Part shown: in pieces, positions 9,306 through 17,592 of the stretch
Layout of the letters: every line of letters begins with the position of its first letter
Numbering within the stretch: position 1 is the first letter of the stretch
From: Streptococcus downei MFe28
GTDB taxonomy: Bacteria; Bacillota; Bacilli; Lactobacillales; Streptococcaceae
DNA length: 64,000 bases
Assembly (NCBI RefSeq): GCF_900459175.1
Contig: NZ_UHFA01000002.1
Location: 1,922,001-1,986,000, forward strand
Direction of reading: 5' to 3'
Translations under genes and position numbers: made by a program
The notes under the pieces: model-generated
The model's database searches: none
The model's input: only the letters and a program-made list of their open reading frames with translations
Told to the model about the DNA's origin: nothing

Positions 9306-9334
9306 ATTGTATCACGTCCCTGCTATTTTGCCAA
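9306..9334 (-). promoter_or_regulatory. Promoter of DUF3267 paralogue 1
   Basis: -35 TTGGCA (9334-9329), 17-base spacer, -10 TACAAT (9311-9306) on the minus strand. Confidence 0.65.
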
Positions 9335-9629
9335 TCTTAGATTGAAATTCAGAGCAAGAATCTTTCAAAAAATGTGAAAACCGGCTTTACATTTTCTTTT
9401 TCAGAGGCCAGTGAATGAGTAAGGACTTTGCACTCAACAAAAATTAAAATCTGAATGATTGACGAAATTTTTCTTTAGGAATTTTCAGGTTTTGATTTTA
9501 AGCCAGTATTTGCTTGATTTCTCAAGAAAAAGCCAAGCTCGAGCAAACGTGGCCGGATATAGAGATTGGCTGAGTAGGGGTGAAAAGGCTGGCTTAGAGT
9601 TTCAAACCTGGTGACTTTTCAGATATTTG
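9335..9629. other. Intergenic stretch without recognised gene
   Basis: No reading frame with a ribosome site and no clear repeat family was found. A weak hairpin-like segment near 9520-9545 (AAAAAGCCAAGCTCGAGC) may be a decayed terminator of the upstream aminotransferase gene. Confidence 0.4.
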
Positions 9630-10805
9630 TCAAAACAGGTCCAAACTCGCAATCCGTTGGACAGCCTCAGTCAAGCGTTCTGGCTCGACCAAGAGACCGA
9701 TTCTGACATAGCTATCACCTGCTTGACCAAAGCCTAGTCCTGGTGCGACAGCCACATGGGCCTTTTCTAACAGGAGATCCGCAAAGCCTTGGCTGGTGTA
9801 ACCTTTAGGAACTGGCATCCAGGCGTAAAAGGAACCCTTGGAAGGAAAGGCCTGCCAGCCGATTTTAACGGCCTCCGATACAAAGGCCTCTCGTCTTTGG
9901 TCGTAGAGATGATTGAGCTGGGCGATGGCTTCCTTGGCTCTCGGATCTAAGAGGGCAGCTACTCCTGCATCCTGAATGGCAGGAAAGACACTGACAAAAA
10001 GGTGGTCTTGGATGAGGTTAAGGGCTTCAATCATATCCGCATTTCCAGCCGCAAAGGCTAGGCGCCAACCTGCCATGTTAAAGGTCTTAGAAAAGGTATA
10101 GAGCTCAATGCCGACTTCCTTGGCCCCCGGTGTAGACAGGAAGCTAGGATTTTCATAGCCCTGGTAGCCCAGGGCACCATAGGCAAAGTCGCTGACGACA
10201 CCCACTTGGTACTTCTTAGCCCAAGCGACCAGGGCTTGGTAGAATTCTGCTGTCGCAACGGCCCCAGTTGGATTATTGGGGTAATTGATATAGATAAACT
10301 TAGCCTGACGGGCAGTCTCTTCAGGAATGGCCGCTAAATCTGGCAGAAAGTCATTTTTAGCCAGCAGAGGAAAGGTCTGGTAATTTACCTTCCCTAAAGC
10401 CACGCCTGAAAGATAGTCGGGATAGCCTGGATCCGGCAACAAGAGGAGGTCGCCAGGATTCATCAAGGCCCAGGGCAGTTCAACCAAACCAATTTTTGAG
10501 CCAGCCAAGACACAGATTTCTTTTTCTGGGTCAAGGTCAACCCCATAATTTTCCTTGTAAAAGCTAGCAGCCGCCTTCTTAAAAGGTGGATTGCCCCGAA
10601 AGAGGGAATATTTGTGGGAAGCTGGCTTGGCTGCTGAGGCCTGTAAGGCTTCCACGATAAAATCATAGGTGGGTTGGTCGGGATTACCCTGACCCAGGTT
10701 GATAACATCGGCCCCCTGAGCAATCTTGGCATTAACCTTAGCCACTAGATTGGCAAAAAATTGCTTGGGTAGCCCCTTTAATAATTCAGATTCTTCAAAT
10801 TTCAT
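9630..10805 (-). CDS. PLP-dependent aminotransferase (class I/II, MtnE-like)
   Basis: A 391-residue fold-type I aminotransferase. Visible features: the substrate-arm NLGQGNPDQP near residue 40; NYPNNPTGA near 175, which holds the conserved Asn contacting PLP; the SKTFNMAGWR segment near 235 with the PLP lysine; and a C-terminal arginine in SYVRIGL. Gene order with a nitrilase-family omega-amidase immediately upstream matches the transaminase/omega-amidase pair (MtnE/MtnU) used in methionine salvage, where glutamine is the amino donor and 2-oxoglutaramate is then deamidated. The acceptor is inferred, not shown. Start is ATG 10805 behind GAGGAGG; a TTG five codons upstream lies inside that ribosome site. 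The two genes form one transcript with a 12-base gap. Confidence 0.85.
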   Translation of the reverse strand: MKFEESELLKGLPKQFFANLVAKVNAKIAQGADVINLGQGNPDQPTYDFIVEALQASAAKPASHKYSLFRGNPPFKKAAASFYKENYGVDLDPEKEICVLAGSKIGLVELPWALMNPGDLLLLPDPGYPDYLSGVALGKVNYQTFPLLAKNDFLPDLAAIPEETARQAKFIYINYPNNPTGAVATAEFYQALVAWAKKYQVGVVSDFAYGALGYQGYENPSFLSTPGAKEVGIELYTFSKTFNMAGWRLAFAAGNADMIEALNLIQDHLFVSVFPAIQDAGVAALLDPRAKEAIAQLNHLYDQRREAFVSEAVKIGWQAFPSKGSFYAWMPVPKGYTSQGFADLLLEKAHVAVAPGLGFGQAGDSYVRIGLLVEPERLTEAVQRIASLDLF

Positions 10806-10816
10806 AAGCTTCCTCC

Positions 10817-11599
10817 TCAATGGTAGAGATCTGGCCGACGGTCGTCGAAGACAGGGATGTGACCACGAACTTGCTCCACCTGGCTTAGGTCTACGTCTGT
10901 CGTAAAGATACCTTCCGCATCATCGGAGGCCTGCAGAATGACCCGCCCCAGAGGGTCAATAACTAGGGAGTGACCATTAAAATGATTATCAGGGTCATCT
11001 CCTACCCGATTGACCGCTACTACAAAGGCCTGATTTTCCACGGCCCGAGCCTTAAGAAGTATCTCCCACTGCTGGACCCTAGACTCCGGCCACTCGGCAA
11101 CGACAAAGAGAAGTTTGGCCCCGTCAGCCATGAGGGTCCTCAGCCATTCAGGAAAACGGATATCATAGCAGATGACATTGCTGGCCTTGACGCCGTCCAC
11201 TTGAAAATGGCTTTCTTGCTGACCAGCTGCCAAGTAACGGTCCTCCGCCATCAGGCCAAAGAGGTGGACCTTGTCGTAGCTGGTCAGGAGTTGACCGTCC
11301 TTGCCATAAACATATGTTCGGTTGAAAAATTGACCATTCTCCTCGACAGCCACCGAGCCACCAACAAGAGCAACCTTATGCTCTCTGGCAAACTGGCTGA
11401 GCAATCTTTGAGTTTGCTGACCCTCCTTATCCGCCAGCTGGGAGAGGTCAGCCAGGGCATAGCCCGTATTCCACATTTCGGGCAGAACAATGACATCAGG
11501 ACTTTCTTGGACTGCCTGATGTAGGAGCTCCAAAACCTGCTGAAAGTTTTTTGAGGGCTGGCCAAAAGAAATAGCCATCTGAATCAGAGAAATACGCAT
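10817..11599 (-). CDS. Carbon-nitrogen hydrolase, omega-amidase type (YafV/MtnU-like)
   Basis: A 260-residue nitrilase-superfamily amidase. The catalytic triad is visible: Glu in LPEMWNTGY (about 42), Lys in YDKVHLFG (about 111), and Cys in VICYDIRFPE (about 145). The YDIRFPE context is typical of omega-amidases that hydrolyse 2-oxoglutaramate or 2-oxosuccinamate. It precedes the aminotransferase on the same transcript, which supports a coupled transamination-deamidation job. The start ATG 11599 follows GAAGGGTGGT. A weak extended -10 (TGC-TAAAAT on the minus strand) lies at about 11635-11643. Confidence 0.87.
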   Translation of the reverse strand: MRISLIQMAISFGQPSKNFQQVLELLHQAVQESPDVIVLPEMWNTGYALADLSQLADKEGQQTQRLLSQFAREHKVALVGGSVAVEENGQFFNRTYVYGKDGQLLTSYDKVHLFGLMAEDRYLAAGQQESHFQVDGVKASNVICYDIRFPEWLRTLMADGAKLLFVVAEWPESRVQQWEILLKARAVENQAFVVAVNRVGDDPDNHFNGHSLVIDPLGRVILQASDDAEGIFTTDVDLSQVEQVRGHIPVFDDRRPDLYH

Positions 11600-11695
11600 A
11601 GAATACCACCCTTCAGGTCAAACTTGCCTCTATTTTAGCACAAAATATATTGTCTGATTATTCTGAACTTAAAAAAACTGGAAATTTTCTGTTAA

Positions 11696-11727
11696 AGAAG
11701 ACCAAGCTCTCATGAACTTGGTCCGTG
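11696..11727 (-). terminator. Terminator of DUF3267 paralogue 2
   Basis: On the minus strand GACCAAGTTCATGAG folds with AGCTTGGTC and is followed by TTCTTT, about 20 bases after the stop codon. Confidence 0.7.
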
Positions 11728-11745
11728 CTATCTAATTAGACTTGT

Positions 11746-12303
11746 CTAGGCTTGAAAAATTTTGAGGCCATTTTCTGTATCTTCTGCAATAATCTTATGC
11801 TGGCGATGCTTCCATGCCAAGACATAAGCATAGTAAAAATCACCGACACAACCGGCTGCATGAAAGGTGGCTAGGAAGAGATAGAATGGAGCCGTCAGCC
11901 AGCCTAGAGCTAGAAGAAGGGTTAGGAGGAGGCTATTGACAAGGAAAGGTGCCAAACCGATGACCATCATTTGACCTCTAGAATAGAGGGAACCTGGGCT
12001 GGTGGCATAGAACATGAAGGATTGCCAAATGACACCAAACTTGACCGTCTTATCAGGTTGAAAGAGCTTGAAAAAGATACCATGGATACCTTCATGCAAA
12101 ATGAGGATAAGAGCCAAGAGAAAAAGGAGCAGGAAGGGATCCCAGAGATTAAAGCTAAAACGAATCTCTGGACTGCCAGTTATCAGACTGTAAATCCAAA
12201 GAAAGAAAAAGATAAAAGGGAATACAGCCAGGAAAGCAGCGACGTTCAGGCCCACAATCAGCCACTTATTATCCCTAACATTGATTTCTTGGAGTAGGGT
12301 CAT
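11746..12303 (-). CDS. DUF3267 putative zincin membrane protein, paralogue 2
   Basis: A 185-residue paralogue of the protein at 8672-9229. It has the same HExxH motif, LILHEGIHGIFFKLF (about 65-79), the ATSPGSLYSRGQMMV patch and the C-terminal HKIIAEDTENGLKIF. Four to five membrane helices are predicted from hydrophobic runs. The start ATG 12303 follows AAAAGGAGG. A sequence matching the catabolite-responsive consensus lies about 100 bases upstream. Two copies separated by a metabolic gene pair suggest local duplication, but identity between them is moderate, so the duplication is old. Function unknown beyond the family proposal of membrane protease. Confidence 0.75.
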   Translation of the reverse strand: MTLLQEINVRDNKWLIVGLNVAAFLAVFPFIFFFLWIYSLITGSPEIRFSFNLWDPFLLLFLLALILILHEGIHGIFFKLFQPDKTVKFGVIWQSFMFYATSPGSLYSRGQMMVIGLAPFLVNSLLLTLLLALGWLTAPFYLFLATFHAAGCVGDFYYAYVLAWKHRQHKIIAEDTENGLKIFQA

Positions 12304-12400
12304 AGGAATGTCCTCCTTTTCTAATGAACTTTTTGGGGGGGAGGTTGAAGTTGCATGAGATTTTAAAGTCAGTATTTCTTACAGTCGGGCAAAGAGTTTT

Positions 12401-12415
12401 AGTAAACGTTTTCAA
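12401..12415 (-). promoter_or_regulatory. Candidate cre (CcpA binding) site
   Basis: TTGAAAACGTTTACT on the minus strand fits the degenerate cre consensus WTGNAANCGNWNNCW at every defined position. It lies 98-112 bases upstream of the start of DUF3267 paralogue 2. A weak -35/-10 pair, TTTACT-17-TGTAAG, overlaps it. Confidence 0.5.
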
Positions 12416-12439
12416 TTTTATTGTATATTATTGCGGCTT

Positions 12440-12679
12440 TCCTGACAAGGTCTAATAGGTATTCGGGGCAGAGTTTTTGCTTCGCCACTCTAGATTGCTT
12501 CATTAAGAATATTAAGGAACCTAGTTCTCGCTATTGCTCGAACTGGGTCAATGCCCCTAAGCTCTGCTCCGCAGTCGCTAAGGAAGTTTCGGAACGTAGA
12601 TTTCACAATGTGAAATCTGCATCAATGTGCCTAAGCTTTACTTCGGCATTACTGCCTTATTTCGCTAAGGCACATAGAA
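12440..12679. repeat. Family D repeats (two adjoining copies)
   Basis: The region holds GGAACCTAGTTCTCGC, TGCTCGAACTG, GCATCAATGTGCCTAAGC and CACATAGAAAAAA blocks. The same blocks recur at 13562-13650, 48216-48390 and 61193-61280. It accounts for the gap between DUF3267 paralogue 2 and the rhodanese gene. A reading frame that crosses it on the plus strand is not considered real. Confidence 0.75.
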
Positions 12680-12681
12680 AA

Positions 12682-12705
12682 AACCAAGCTCATCCAGGCT
12701 TGGTT
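12682..12705 (-). terminator. Terminator of the marR-rhodanese operon
   Basis: AACCAAGC pairs with GCTTGGTT around CTGGATGA on the minus strand and is followed by TTTTCTAT. It directly abuts a family D repeat. Confidence 0.75.
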
Positions 12706-12710
12706 CAAAA

Positions 12711-13070
12711 TTACTGGATTGCTTCAATTGGTAGATTCATACCTTTCCAACCTTCAAGGGCACCTGAGAGTTCATAAGCCTCAAAGCCAGCTGATAATAA
12801 GATGAAAAGCGCTTGCTTACCTAGAGTCGTCCCACTATTCCAGTCATAAACTACATAGGTTTTACTTTTATCTAAACTCTCCAGTTGATTAGCTAGGTCT
12901 TTGGTAGGAATCGCCAGTGCTCCTTTAATCTGATCTTTTTTGACCTGAGCTGGTGCATTTCGTACATCTAAAATAACGTAGGGTGATTCTTCTGCTTCCA
13001 TAGCTTTCAGCACTTCAAAATGGCTAATATAAAGGCTTAGGTAGGTTTCTAATAGTTCAAGTTTTGTCAT
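12711..13070 (-). CDS. Rhodanese-like domain protein lacking the catalytic cysteine
   Basis: A 119-residue single rhodanese (Cdc25-like) domain. VILDVRNAPAQVKKDQIKGALAIP shows the usual DVR...GHI-like region, and ALEGWKGMNLPIE is the typical C-terminal helix. The active-site loop, normally YCxxGxRS, reads VVYDWNSGTTLG, so the sulfur-carrying cysteine is absent. It should not be a sulfurtransferase and may be a binding or regulatory module. It follows the MarR gene by one base, so the two are one operon, and it may be regulated by or work with that repressor. Ends at a terminator fused to a D repeat. Confidence 0.75.
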   Translation of the reverse strand: MTKLELLETYLSLYISHFEVLKAMEAEESPYVILDVRNAPAQVKKDQIKGALAIPTKDLANQLESLDKSKTYVVYDWNSGTTLGKQALFILLSAGFEAYELSGALEGWKGMNLPIEAIQ

Positions 13071-13071
13071 T

Positions 13072-13494
13072 TTATTTCCTCCTTATGGCTTTAGCGATGG
13101 CTAAGAAGGTTGCCTTTTGGTTATCACTTAAATTGGCAATAACCGCCATTTCAACGGCACGCATTTCTTGCCACATCTCCTTCACGGCCTTTTTTCCTTT
13201 GGAAGTTAAGACCAAAATATTTTGTCGTCTATCCTTAGGGTTACGTTCCCTTGCAACAAAGTTCTTCTCTTCAAGCTGGTCAATCAACTGCCCAATCGTC
13301 GTCCTATCTAGGTTCAACTCCTCTCCCAGTTTTACCTGAGTTAAATTAGGATAGCTATGAATAGCGAGAAGAATCCCATAATAGCGAGAATCTCGGTAGT
13401 TTAATCCAATCTTTTCCAGCTGTTGAGCAAACTGACTGTCCATTTTCTGTGCAACTTTACTCAAGTTATAACCCCAAGAATTTTCTACTATCAA
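13072..13494 (-). CDS. MarR family transcriptional regulator
   Basis: A 140-residue winged-helix repressor. The helix-turn-helix is visible at LTQVKLGEELNLDRTTIGQLI (about 51-71) followed by the wing ARERNPKDRRQNILVLTSKG (about 80-99), both classic for MarR. The start seems to be TTG 13494 behind AAAGGGTGATTAAG. The promoter directly upstream has perfect consensus hexamers, and a CTGAT-T-ATCAG dyad lies between the -10 and the start codon, fitting autorepression. The co-transcribed rhodanese-like gene is the only obvious partner. Confidence 0.88.
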   Translation of the reverse strand: MIVENSWGYNLSKVAQKMDSQFAQQLEKIGLNYRDSRYYGILLAIHSYPNLTQVKLGEELNLDRTTIGQLIDQLEEKNFVARERNPKDRRQNILVLTSKGKKAVKEMWQEMRAVEMAVIANLSDNQKATFLAIAKAIRRK

Positions 13495-13510
13495 AACTTA
13501 ATCACCCTTT

Positions 13511-13558
13511 CTGATTATCAGTAAAACTGATTATATAGTTTTAATAGAACTTTGTCAA
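13511..13558 (-). promoter_or_regulatory. Consensus promoter and MarR-type operator
   Basis: Minus strand: -35 TTGACA (13558-13553), 17-base spacer, -10 TATAAT (13535-13530), both perfect. The dyad CTGAT-T-ATCAG (13511-13521) lies just downstream of the predicted start, with a direct repeat CTGATTAT at about 13527-13534. A strong promoter covered by a dyad is the usual arrangement for MarR autorepression. Confidence 0.7.
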
Positions 13559-13561
13559 ATT

Positions 13562-13650
13562 ACGGAACCTAGTTCTCGCCACTGCTCGAACTGCATCAAT
13601 ATCTCTCGCCTTCGTTGAAATCAACTCACCTCGTTAAGAGCTATAGAAAA
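13562..13650. repeat. Family D repeat
   Basis: Contains GGAACCTAGTTCTCGCC, TGCTCGAACTGCATCAAT and TTAAGAGCTATAGAAAAA, the same blocks as at 12440-12679 and 48216-48390. It ends exactly at the T-run side of the alaS terminator. Confidence 0.75.
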
Positions 13651-13672
13651 ACCAAGCTCGATTGAACTTGGT
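13647..13672 (-). terminator. alaS terminator
   Basis: GACCAAGTTC...GAGCTTGGTT hairpin on the minus strand, followed by TTTCTATAG, which is the edge of the D repeat. Confidence 0.7.
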
Positions 13673-13703
13673 CATTAGTCTCTATTTCATATTAAGAATA
13701 GAC

Positions 13704-16325
13704 TTAAAGCTTGTCGGCTACGGCGTCCAGGAGGGCTTGGATGGCAGAAGGCTCTGAACCACCTGCCATGGCCATGTCTGGTTTACCGCCACCACGGCCA
13801 CTGACGATTGGAGCCAGCTCCTTAATCAGCTTACCAGCTGGTACAGCCTTGTCCTTGCTGGCAACCAGGACATTAACCTTTTGGCCAATAGCTGCAGCCA
13901 GGACGAGAACGTCGGAGTAATCGGCTTGCTTCCACTTATCCGCAAAGGTCCGTAGGGCTCCGGCATCAGAGACTTGGACTTGGCTGGCGATATAGCGGTG
14001 GCCAGCTGCTTCCTTAACATCCTTGAAGACATCGCCTGCAGCAGCTGCAGCTGCCTTTTCTTTGAGCTCTGCTACTTCTTTTTGCAGGTCACGGTTAGCT
14101 TCATTGAGACTGGCAACCTTGGCTGGTACTTGTTCTAACTGAGGGACCTTGAGGGTAGCTGCTACCTTCTTGAGGGCATCTTCTTGCTTGCGGAAGGCTT
14201 CAAAGGCTTGCTGACCAGTCAGGGCTAGAATCCGACGGGTCCCTGAACCGATACCTTCTTCCTTGACAATCTTGAAGAGGCCAATTTCCGAGGTATTACC
14301 CAAGTGAGTACCCCCACAAAGCTCAATGGAATAGTCGCCAATCATAACCACTCGGACTTCCTTGCCATATTTTTGACCAAAGAGGGCCATAGCACCCATT
14401 TCCTTAGCGGTATCAATATCGGTTTCAATGGTCTTAACCGCTACGGCCTGCCAGATTTGCTGGTTGACTTCTTCTTCAATGCGACGGAGCTCTTGAGCAG
14501 TCACAGCTTCAAAATGGGTGAAGTCAAAGCGCAGGAATTCTTCCTCATTGAGGGAACCAGCTTGGGTAGCATGGTTGCCGATAACCTTGTGGAGGGCGGC
14601 GTGGAGGAGGTGGGTCGCCGTGTGGTTCTTTTCAACCGCATAGCGACGCTTGTGGTCAATTTCCAAGTGGTAGGTTTGACCAACTTGTAAGTCAGCCAAG
14701 AGCTCAACCTTGTGAAGGGCTTGACCATTTGGGGCCTTTTGGACATCGAGGACACGAGCTAGAACTTGGCCAGCTTTGTCCTGAATGTCACCCTTGTCAG
14801 CTACCTGACCACCCATTTCTGCATAGAAGGGGGTCTCCTTAAAGACCAGGAGGGCCTCTTGTCCCGTCTCAGCCTCTTGGACACGCTTATTATCAACGAT
14901 GATGACTGAAAGGCTGGAGTCCAGAGCCTCTTTTTCATAGCTGAATGTAGACTCTTCTACGATTCCTGCTAGGGTCTCATTTTGCATCCCCATGGAACTA
15001 CCCTTGACAACGGCTGCCCGAGCCCGTTCTTGCTGTTCCTTCATGGCTGCTTGGAAACCAGCATGGTCAATCTTATAGCCCTTATCCTGGGCCATTTCTT
15101 CGGTCAATTCAACCGGGAAACCATAAGTATCGTAGAGTTTGAAGATGTCCTTACCTTCTAGGGTGTCCTTGCCGTCTGCCTTGAGTTGGGCCAGGAGCTC
15201 TTCGAGGTGACCGGTACCCGCATCAATGGTTCGGGCGAAGGTTTCCTCTTCACGTTTGACAATCTTTTGGATGAAGTCTTGCTTTTCCAGAATTTCTGGG
15301 TAGTAGGATTCCATGATTTTTCCAACCGTTGGCACCAACTTGTAGAGGAAGGTTTCTTTGATGCCCAACTTGCGACCGTGCATGACTGCCCGGCGAAGGA
15401 GACGGCGGAGAACATAGCCTCGGCCTTCATTTCCTGGTAGGGCCCCATCACCGATGGCAAAGCTGAGGGCCCGAATGTGGTCAGCCACCACTTTGAAGCT
15501 CATATTGTCGCCATCGGGATCATAGGTCTTGCCAGACAGCTTTTCAACTTTGCGAATAATAGGCATGAAGAGGTCGGTTTCAAAGTTGGTCTTAGCCCCC
15601 TGCATAACGGCAGCCAGACGTTCCAGACCAGCCCCCGTATCAATGTTTTTACTTGGCAGCTCTTGGTAGTCCTTACGGTCCAATTTTGGATCCGCATTGA
15701 ATTGGGAAAGAACGATGTTCCAGATTTCAATGTAGCGATCATTTTCAATATCTTCCGCCAAGAGCTTAAGACCGACATGGTCTGGGTCAAAGTCCTCACC
15801 GCGGTCAAAGAAGATTTCCGTATCAGGTCCTGAAGGGCCAGCACCGATTTCCCAGAAGTTATCCTCAATCGGCACCATGTGACTGGCCTCCATACCGCAG
15901 GCAATCCAGCGATTATAGGTATCTTTATCGTCTGGATAGTAGGTGACAAAGAGCTTATCCTTAGGCAGATCAAACCAGTCAGGACTGGTCAGGAGTTCAT
16001 AGCCCCACTCAATGGCCTGATCACGGAAATAGTCCCCGATTGAGAAATTCCCCAACATTTCAAACATGGTATGGTGGCGGGCTGTTTTCCCGACATTTTC
16101 AATATCATTGGTCCGAATAGACTTCTGGGCATTGGTAATCCGGGGATTTTCAGGAGTGACAGAGCCATCAAAGTATTTCTTGAGGGTGGCAACACCAGAG
16201 TTAATCCAGAGTAGGGTTGGGTCATTGACTGGAACCAGATTAGCGGATGGTTCCACGGCATGGCCTTTGGACTTCCAGAAATCCAACCACATTTGACGAA
16301 TTTGTGCTGAGCTTAGTTGTTTCAT
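13704..16325 (-). CDS. alaS: Alanyl-tRNA synthetase
   Basis: An 873-residue class II synthetase that charges tRNA-Ala. The N-terminal catalytic core is visible ([18 protein letters not shown], motif 2 region, [11 protein letters not shown]), followed by the editing domain with [11 protein letters not shown] (HxxxH zinc site) and the C-terminal [13 protein letters not shown] block, then the C-Ala domain ending [14 protein letters not shown]. Length is typical. The start ATG 16325 follows AGAGAGG. No T-box lies directly upstream: the 310-base gap holds a family E repeat instead. The nearest alanine T-box is at 18104-18300, ahead of two LURP-one genes on the same strand. That suggests a longer transcript or a displaced leader. 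Confidence 0.97.
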   Translation of the reverse strand: MKQLSSAQIRQMWLDFWKSKGHAVEPSANLVPVNDPTLLWINSGVATLKKYFDGSVTPENPRITNAQKSIRTNDIENVGKTARHHTMFEMLGNFSIGDYFRDQAIEWGYELLTSPDWFDLPKDKLFVTYYPDDKDTYNRWIACGMEASHMVPIEDNFWEIGAGPSGPDTEIFFDRGEDFDPDHVGLKLLAEDIENDRYIEIWNIVLSQFNADPKLDRKDYQELPSKNIDTGAGLERLAAVMQGAKTNFETDLFMPIIRKVEKLSGKTYDPDGDNMSFKVVADHIRALSFAIGDGALPGNEGRGYVLRRLLRRAVMHGRKLGIKETFLYKLVPTVGKIMESYYPEILEKQDFIQKIVKREEETFARTIDAGTGHLEELLAQLKADGKDTLEGKDIFKLYDTYGFPVELTEEMAQDKGYKIDHAGFQAAMKEQQERARAAVVKGSSMGMQNETLAGIVEESTFSYEKEALDSSLSVIIVDNKRVQEAETGQEALLVFKETPFYAEMGGQVADKGDIQDKAGQVLARVLDVQKAPNGQALHKVELLADLQVGQTYHLEIDHKRRYAVEKNHTATHLLHAALHKVIGNHATQAGSLNEEEFLRFDFTHFEAVTAQELRRIEEEVNQQIWQAVAVKTIETDIDTAKEMGAMALFGQKYGKEVRVVMIGDYSIELCGGTHLGNTSEIGLFKIVKEEGIGSGTRRILALTGQQAFEAFRKQEDALKKVAATLKVPQLEQVPAKVASLNEANRDLQKEVAELKEKAAAAAAGDVFKDVKEAAGHRYIASQVQVSDAGALRTFADKWKQADYSDVLVLAAAIGQKVNVLVASKDKAVPAGKLIKELAPIVSGRGGGKPDMAMAGGSEPSAIQALLDAVADKL

Positions 16326-16396
16326 TGAAATATATTCCTCTCTGATTGTTTATAATCTTGTAGTTATATTAAGCTAAAGTCAGAACTTTCAATTTT

Positions 16397-16535
16397 GATA
16401 CTTTCTTAAAAAGTGCGGACGCAAGCAAACGCCAAATGGCGTTTCATCACTAATTTTCGAGCCTCTGTCTCGAAAATTTCCGTTCTTAGCAACACCTACG
16501 GTTGTTGCTAAGAATACCACTTTAGCGAAAGTATC
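16397..16535. repeat. Family E four-way-junction repeat, copy 1
   Basis: A 139-bp element closed by GATACTTTC...GAAAGTATC with three inner hairpins: AAACGCC/GGCGTTT (16427-16444), AATTTTCGAG/CTCGAAAATT (16452-16478) and TTCTTAGCAAC/GTTGCTAAGAA (16483-16514). The copy at 46028-46164 has the same plan with compensated stem changes. No reading frame. Confidence 0.85.
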
Positions 16536-16637
16536 ATATTATCCTTACGGCTAAATTCTAGGGGATTTGAAGCAAGATTTAGCAAAGTTAGAACTGGAAG
16601 TTGAAAGTTGTGAAGTGTTAAGAGTGTTAAAAGTTAT

Positions 16638-17135
16638 CTAGTTAACTGAGGCAGCCGAAGCCCTTCCTTGCTGCTCTTTGACATAGTCAATGGCGATAAC
16701 TAGGGAAATGACTAGATCACAGTATGCGTCATCAAAGACCTGGATATTGTAGGTAGAAGTCAATTTCAGCCACTCCTGGTCAATTCGAGCGATCGCCTGA
16801 CCATTTTGATAGAGCTGGAAATTCATATCCCAGAAATTACCCTGCACCTCCATGCCTAGGTTGGCAATGGAATAGTGAGGTTTGATAAGGGTCAAATCCT
16901 TCTTGATAGTGAAAGACTGGCCATTGGCCAAGTTAACTTGGAACTTGGGCAGAAGACTAAAGAACTGCCTATCAATCTGGCCAACCAGATTACCCTGCAT
17001 ATCCATGATTTTAAAGGTCTTGGGAATCTTGAAGAGGCTGCCCTCAACCTGATAGCAGGGCAGGCCCAATTCATCGCTGATGGTGAACTTGCCTCCCAGC
17101 GAAAAAAGTTTTTGTTTAATTTTAAAAGTTTTCAT
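16638..17135 (-). CDS. LURP-one/Tubby C2-like protein 1
   Basis: A 165-residue soluble protein of the LURP-one-related (DUF567) fold, a small beta-barrel around a helix related to Tubby and scramblase C-terminal domains. Repeated beta-strand segments such as FTISDELGLPCYQVEGSLF, FKIMDMQGNLVGQID and FQVNLANGQSFTIKK match family habit, and the C-terminal YCDLVISLVIAIDYV helix is typical. Biochemical role in bacteria is unknown; membrane or phospholipid association has been proposed for relatives. Start ATG 17135 follows GAAAGG. It is followed by alaS after a repeat, and preceded by a second LURP-one gene. Confidence 0.75.
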   Translation of the reverse strand: MKTFKIKQKLFSLGGKFTISDELGLPCYQVEGSLFKIPKTFKIMDMQGNLVGQIDRQFFSLLPKFQVNLANGQSFTIKKDLTLIKPHYSIANLGMEVQGNFWDMNFQLYQNGQAIARIDQEWLKLTSTYNIQVFDDAYCDLVISLVIAIDYVKEQQGRASAASVN

Positions 17136-17275
17136 ACCAATTTTTCTACCTTTCTAGTCGGATAGGGACAGACCCCAGAATTTTCAAGCAAATGGGATCC
17201 CCCAAGTTTTCTGTTTCCCTTTTGTAATAGATCCGGTAGCTAGAAATCTTTAGGAGCTTTTCAAAGTGCTTCCTG

Positions 17276-17553
17276 ATACTCTTCAAAAATCAAAACTATC
17301 CGTCGTTAACTCACTTTGCCGTACTTACTGAGGAAAGCAAAGCTTTCCTATTTCCAACCTCAAAGGGTCTCCCAGACCTTTTGAGCTGCCTGCAGTTCGT
17401 GCGACACCTCACAAAGTTGGTCAATTTCACCAACTTTGTGAGGTTAGTAAGGGAGTTAGGCAATCGCTATGGAGAATGCCGTTTGACATCAGTCACTTTA
17501 GTGACTTGATGTCATTGCTCCTTGCCTTGGCTAGATTGATTTTTATTGAGTAT
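17276..17553. repeat. Composite A/F repeat
   Basis: A 278-bp element with family A ends (ATACTCTTC... and ...TTTTATTGAGTAT). The interior holds several perfect hairpins: GGAAAGC/GCTTTCC, AAAGGTCT/AGACCTTT, ACAAAGTTGGT/ACCAACTTTGT and ATCAGTCACT/AGTGACTTGAT. Read on the minus strand, the last part follows the family F plan (stem 1, stem 2, a CCCTTACTAACCTC linker, stem 3, a GTGTCGCACGAAC tail). A similar composite lies at 47809-48210. Confidence 0.8.
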
Positions 17554-17592
17554 GGGGTCACCATTTAAAATCTAGCTTCAAAATGGACTTCA

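Noticed and set aside
12421..12777. 118-codon plus-strand frame
   Set aside because: It crosses family D repeats and the antisense of the rhodanese terminator, with no promoter or ribosome site.
16397..16535. Possible tRNA or tmRNA gene because of the cloverleaf shape
   Set aside because: There is no T-loop GTTCRANNC box, no anticodon arm of normal size and no CCA-proximal acceptor stem. The outer stem resembles a repeat terminus.
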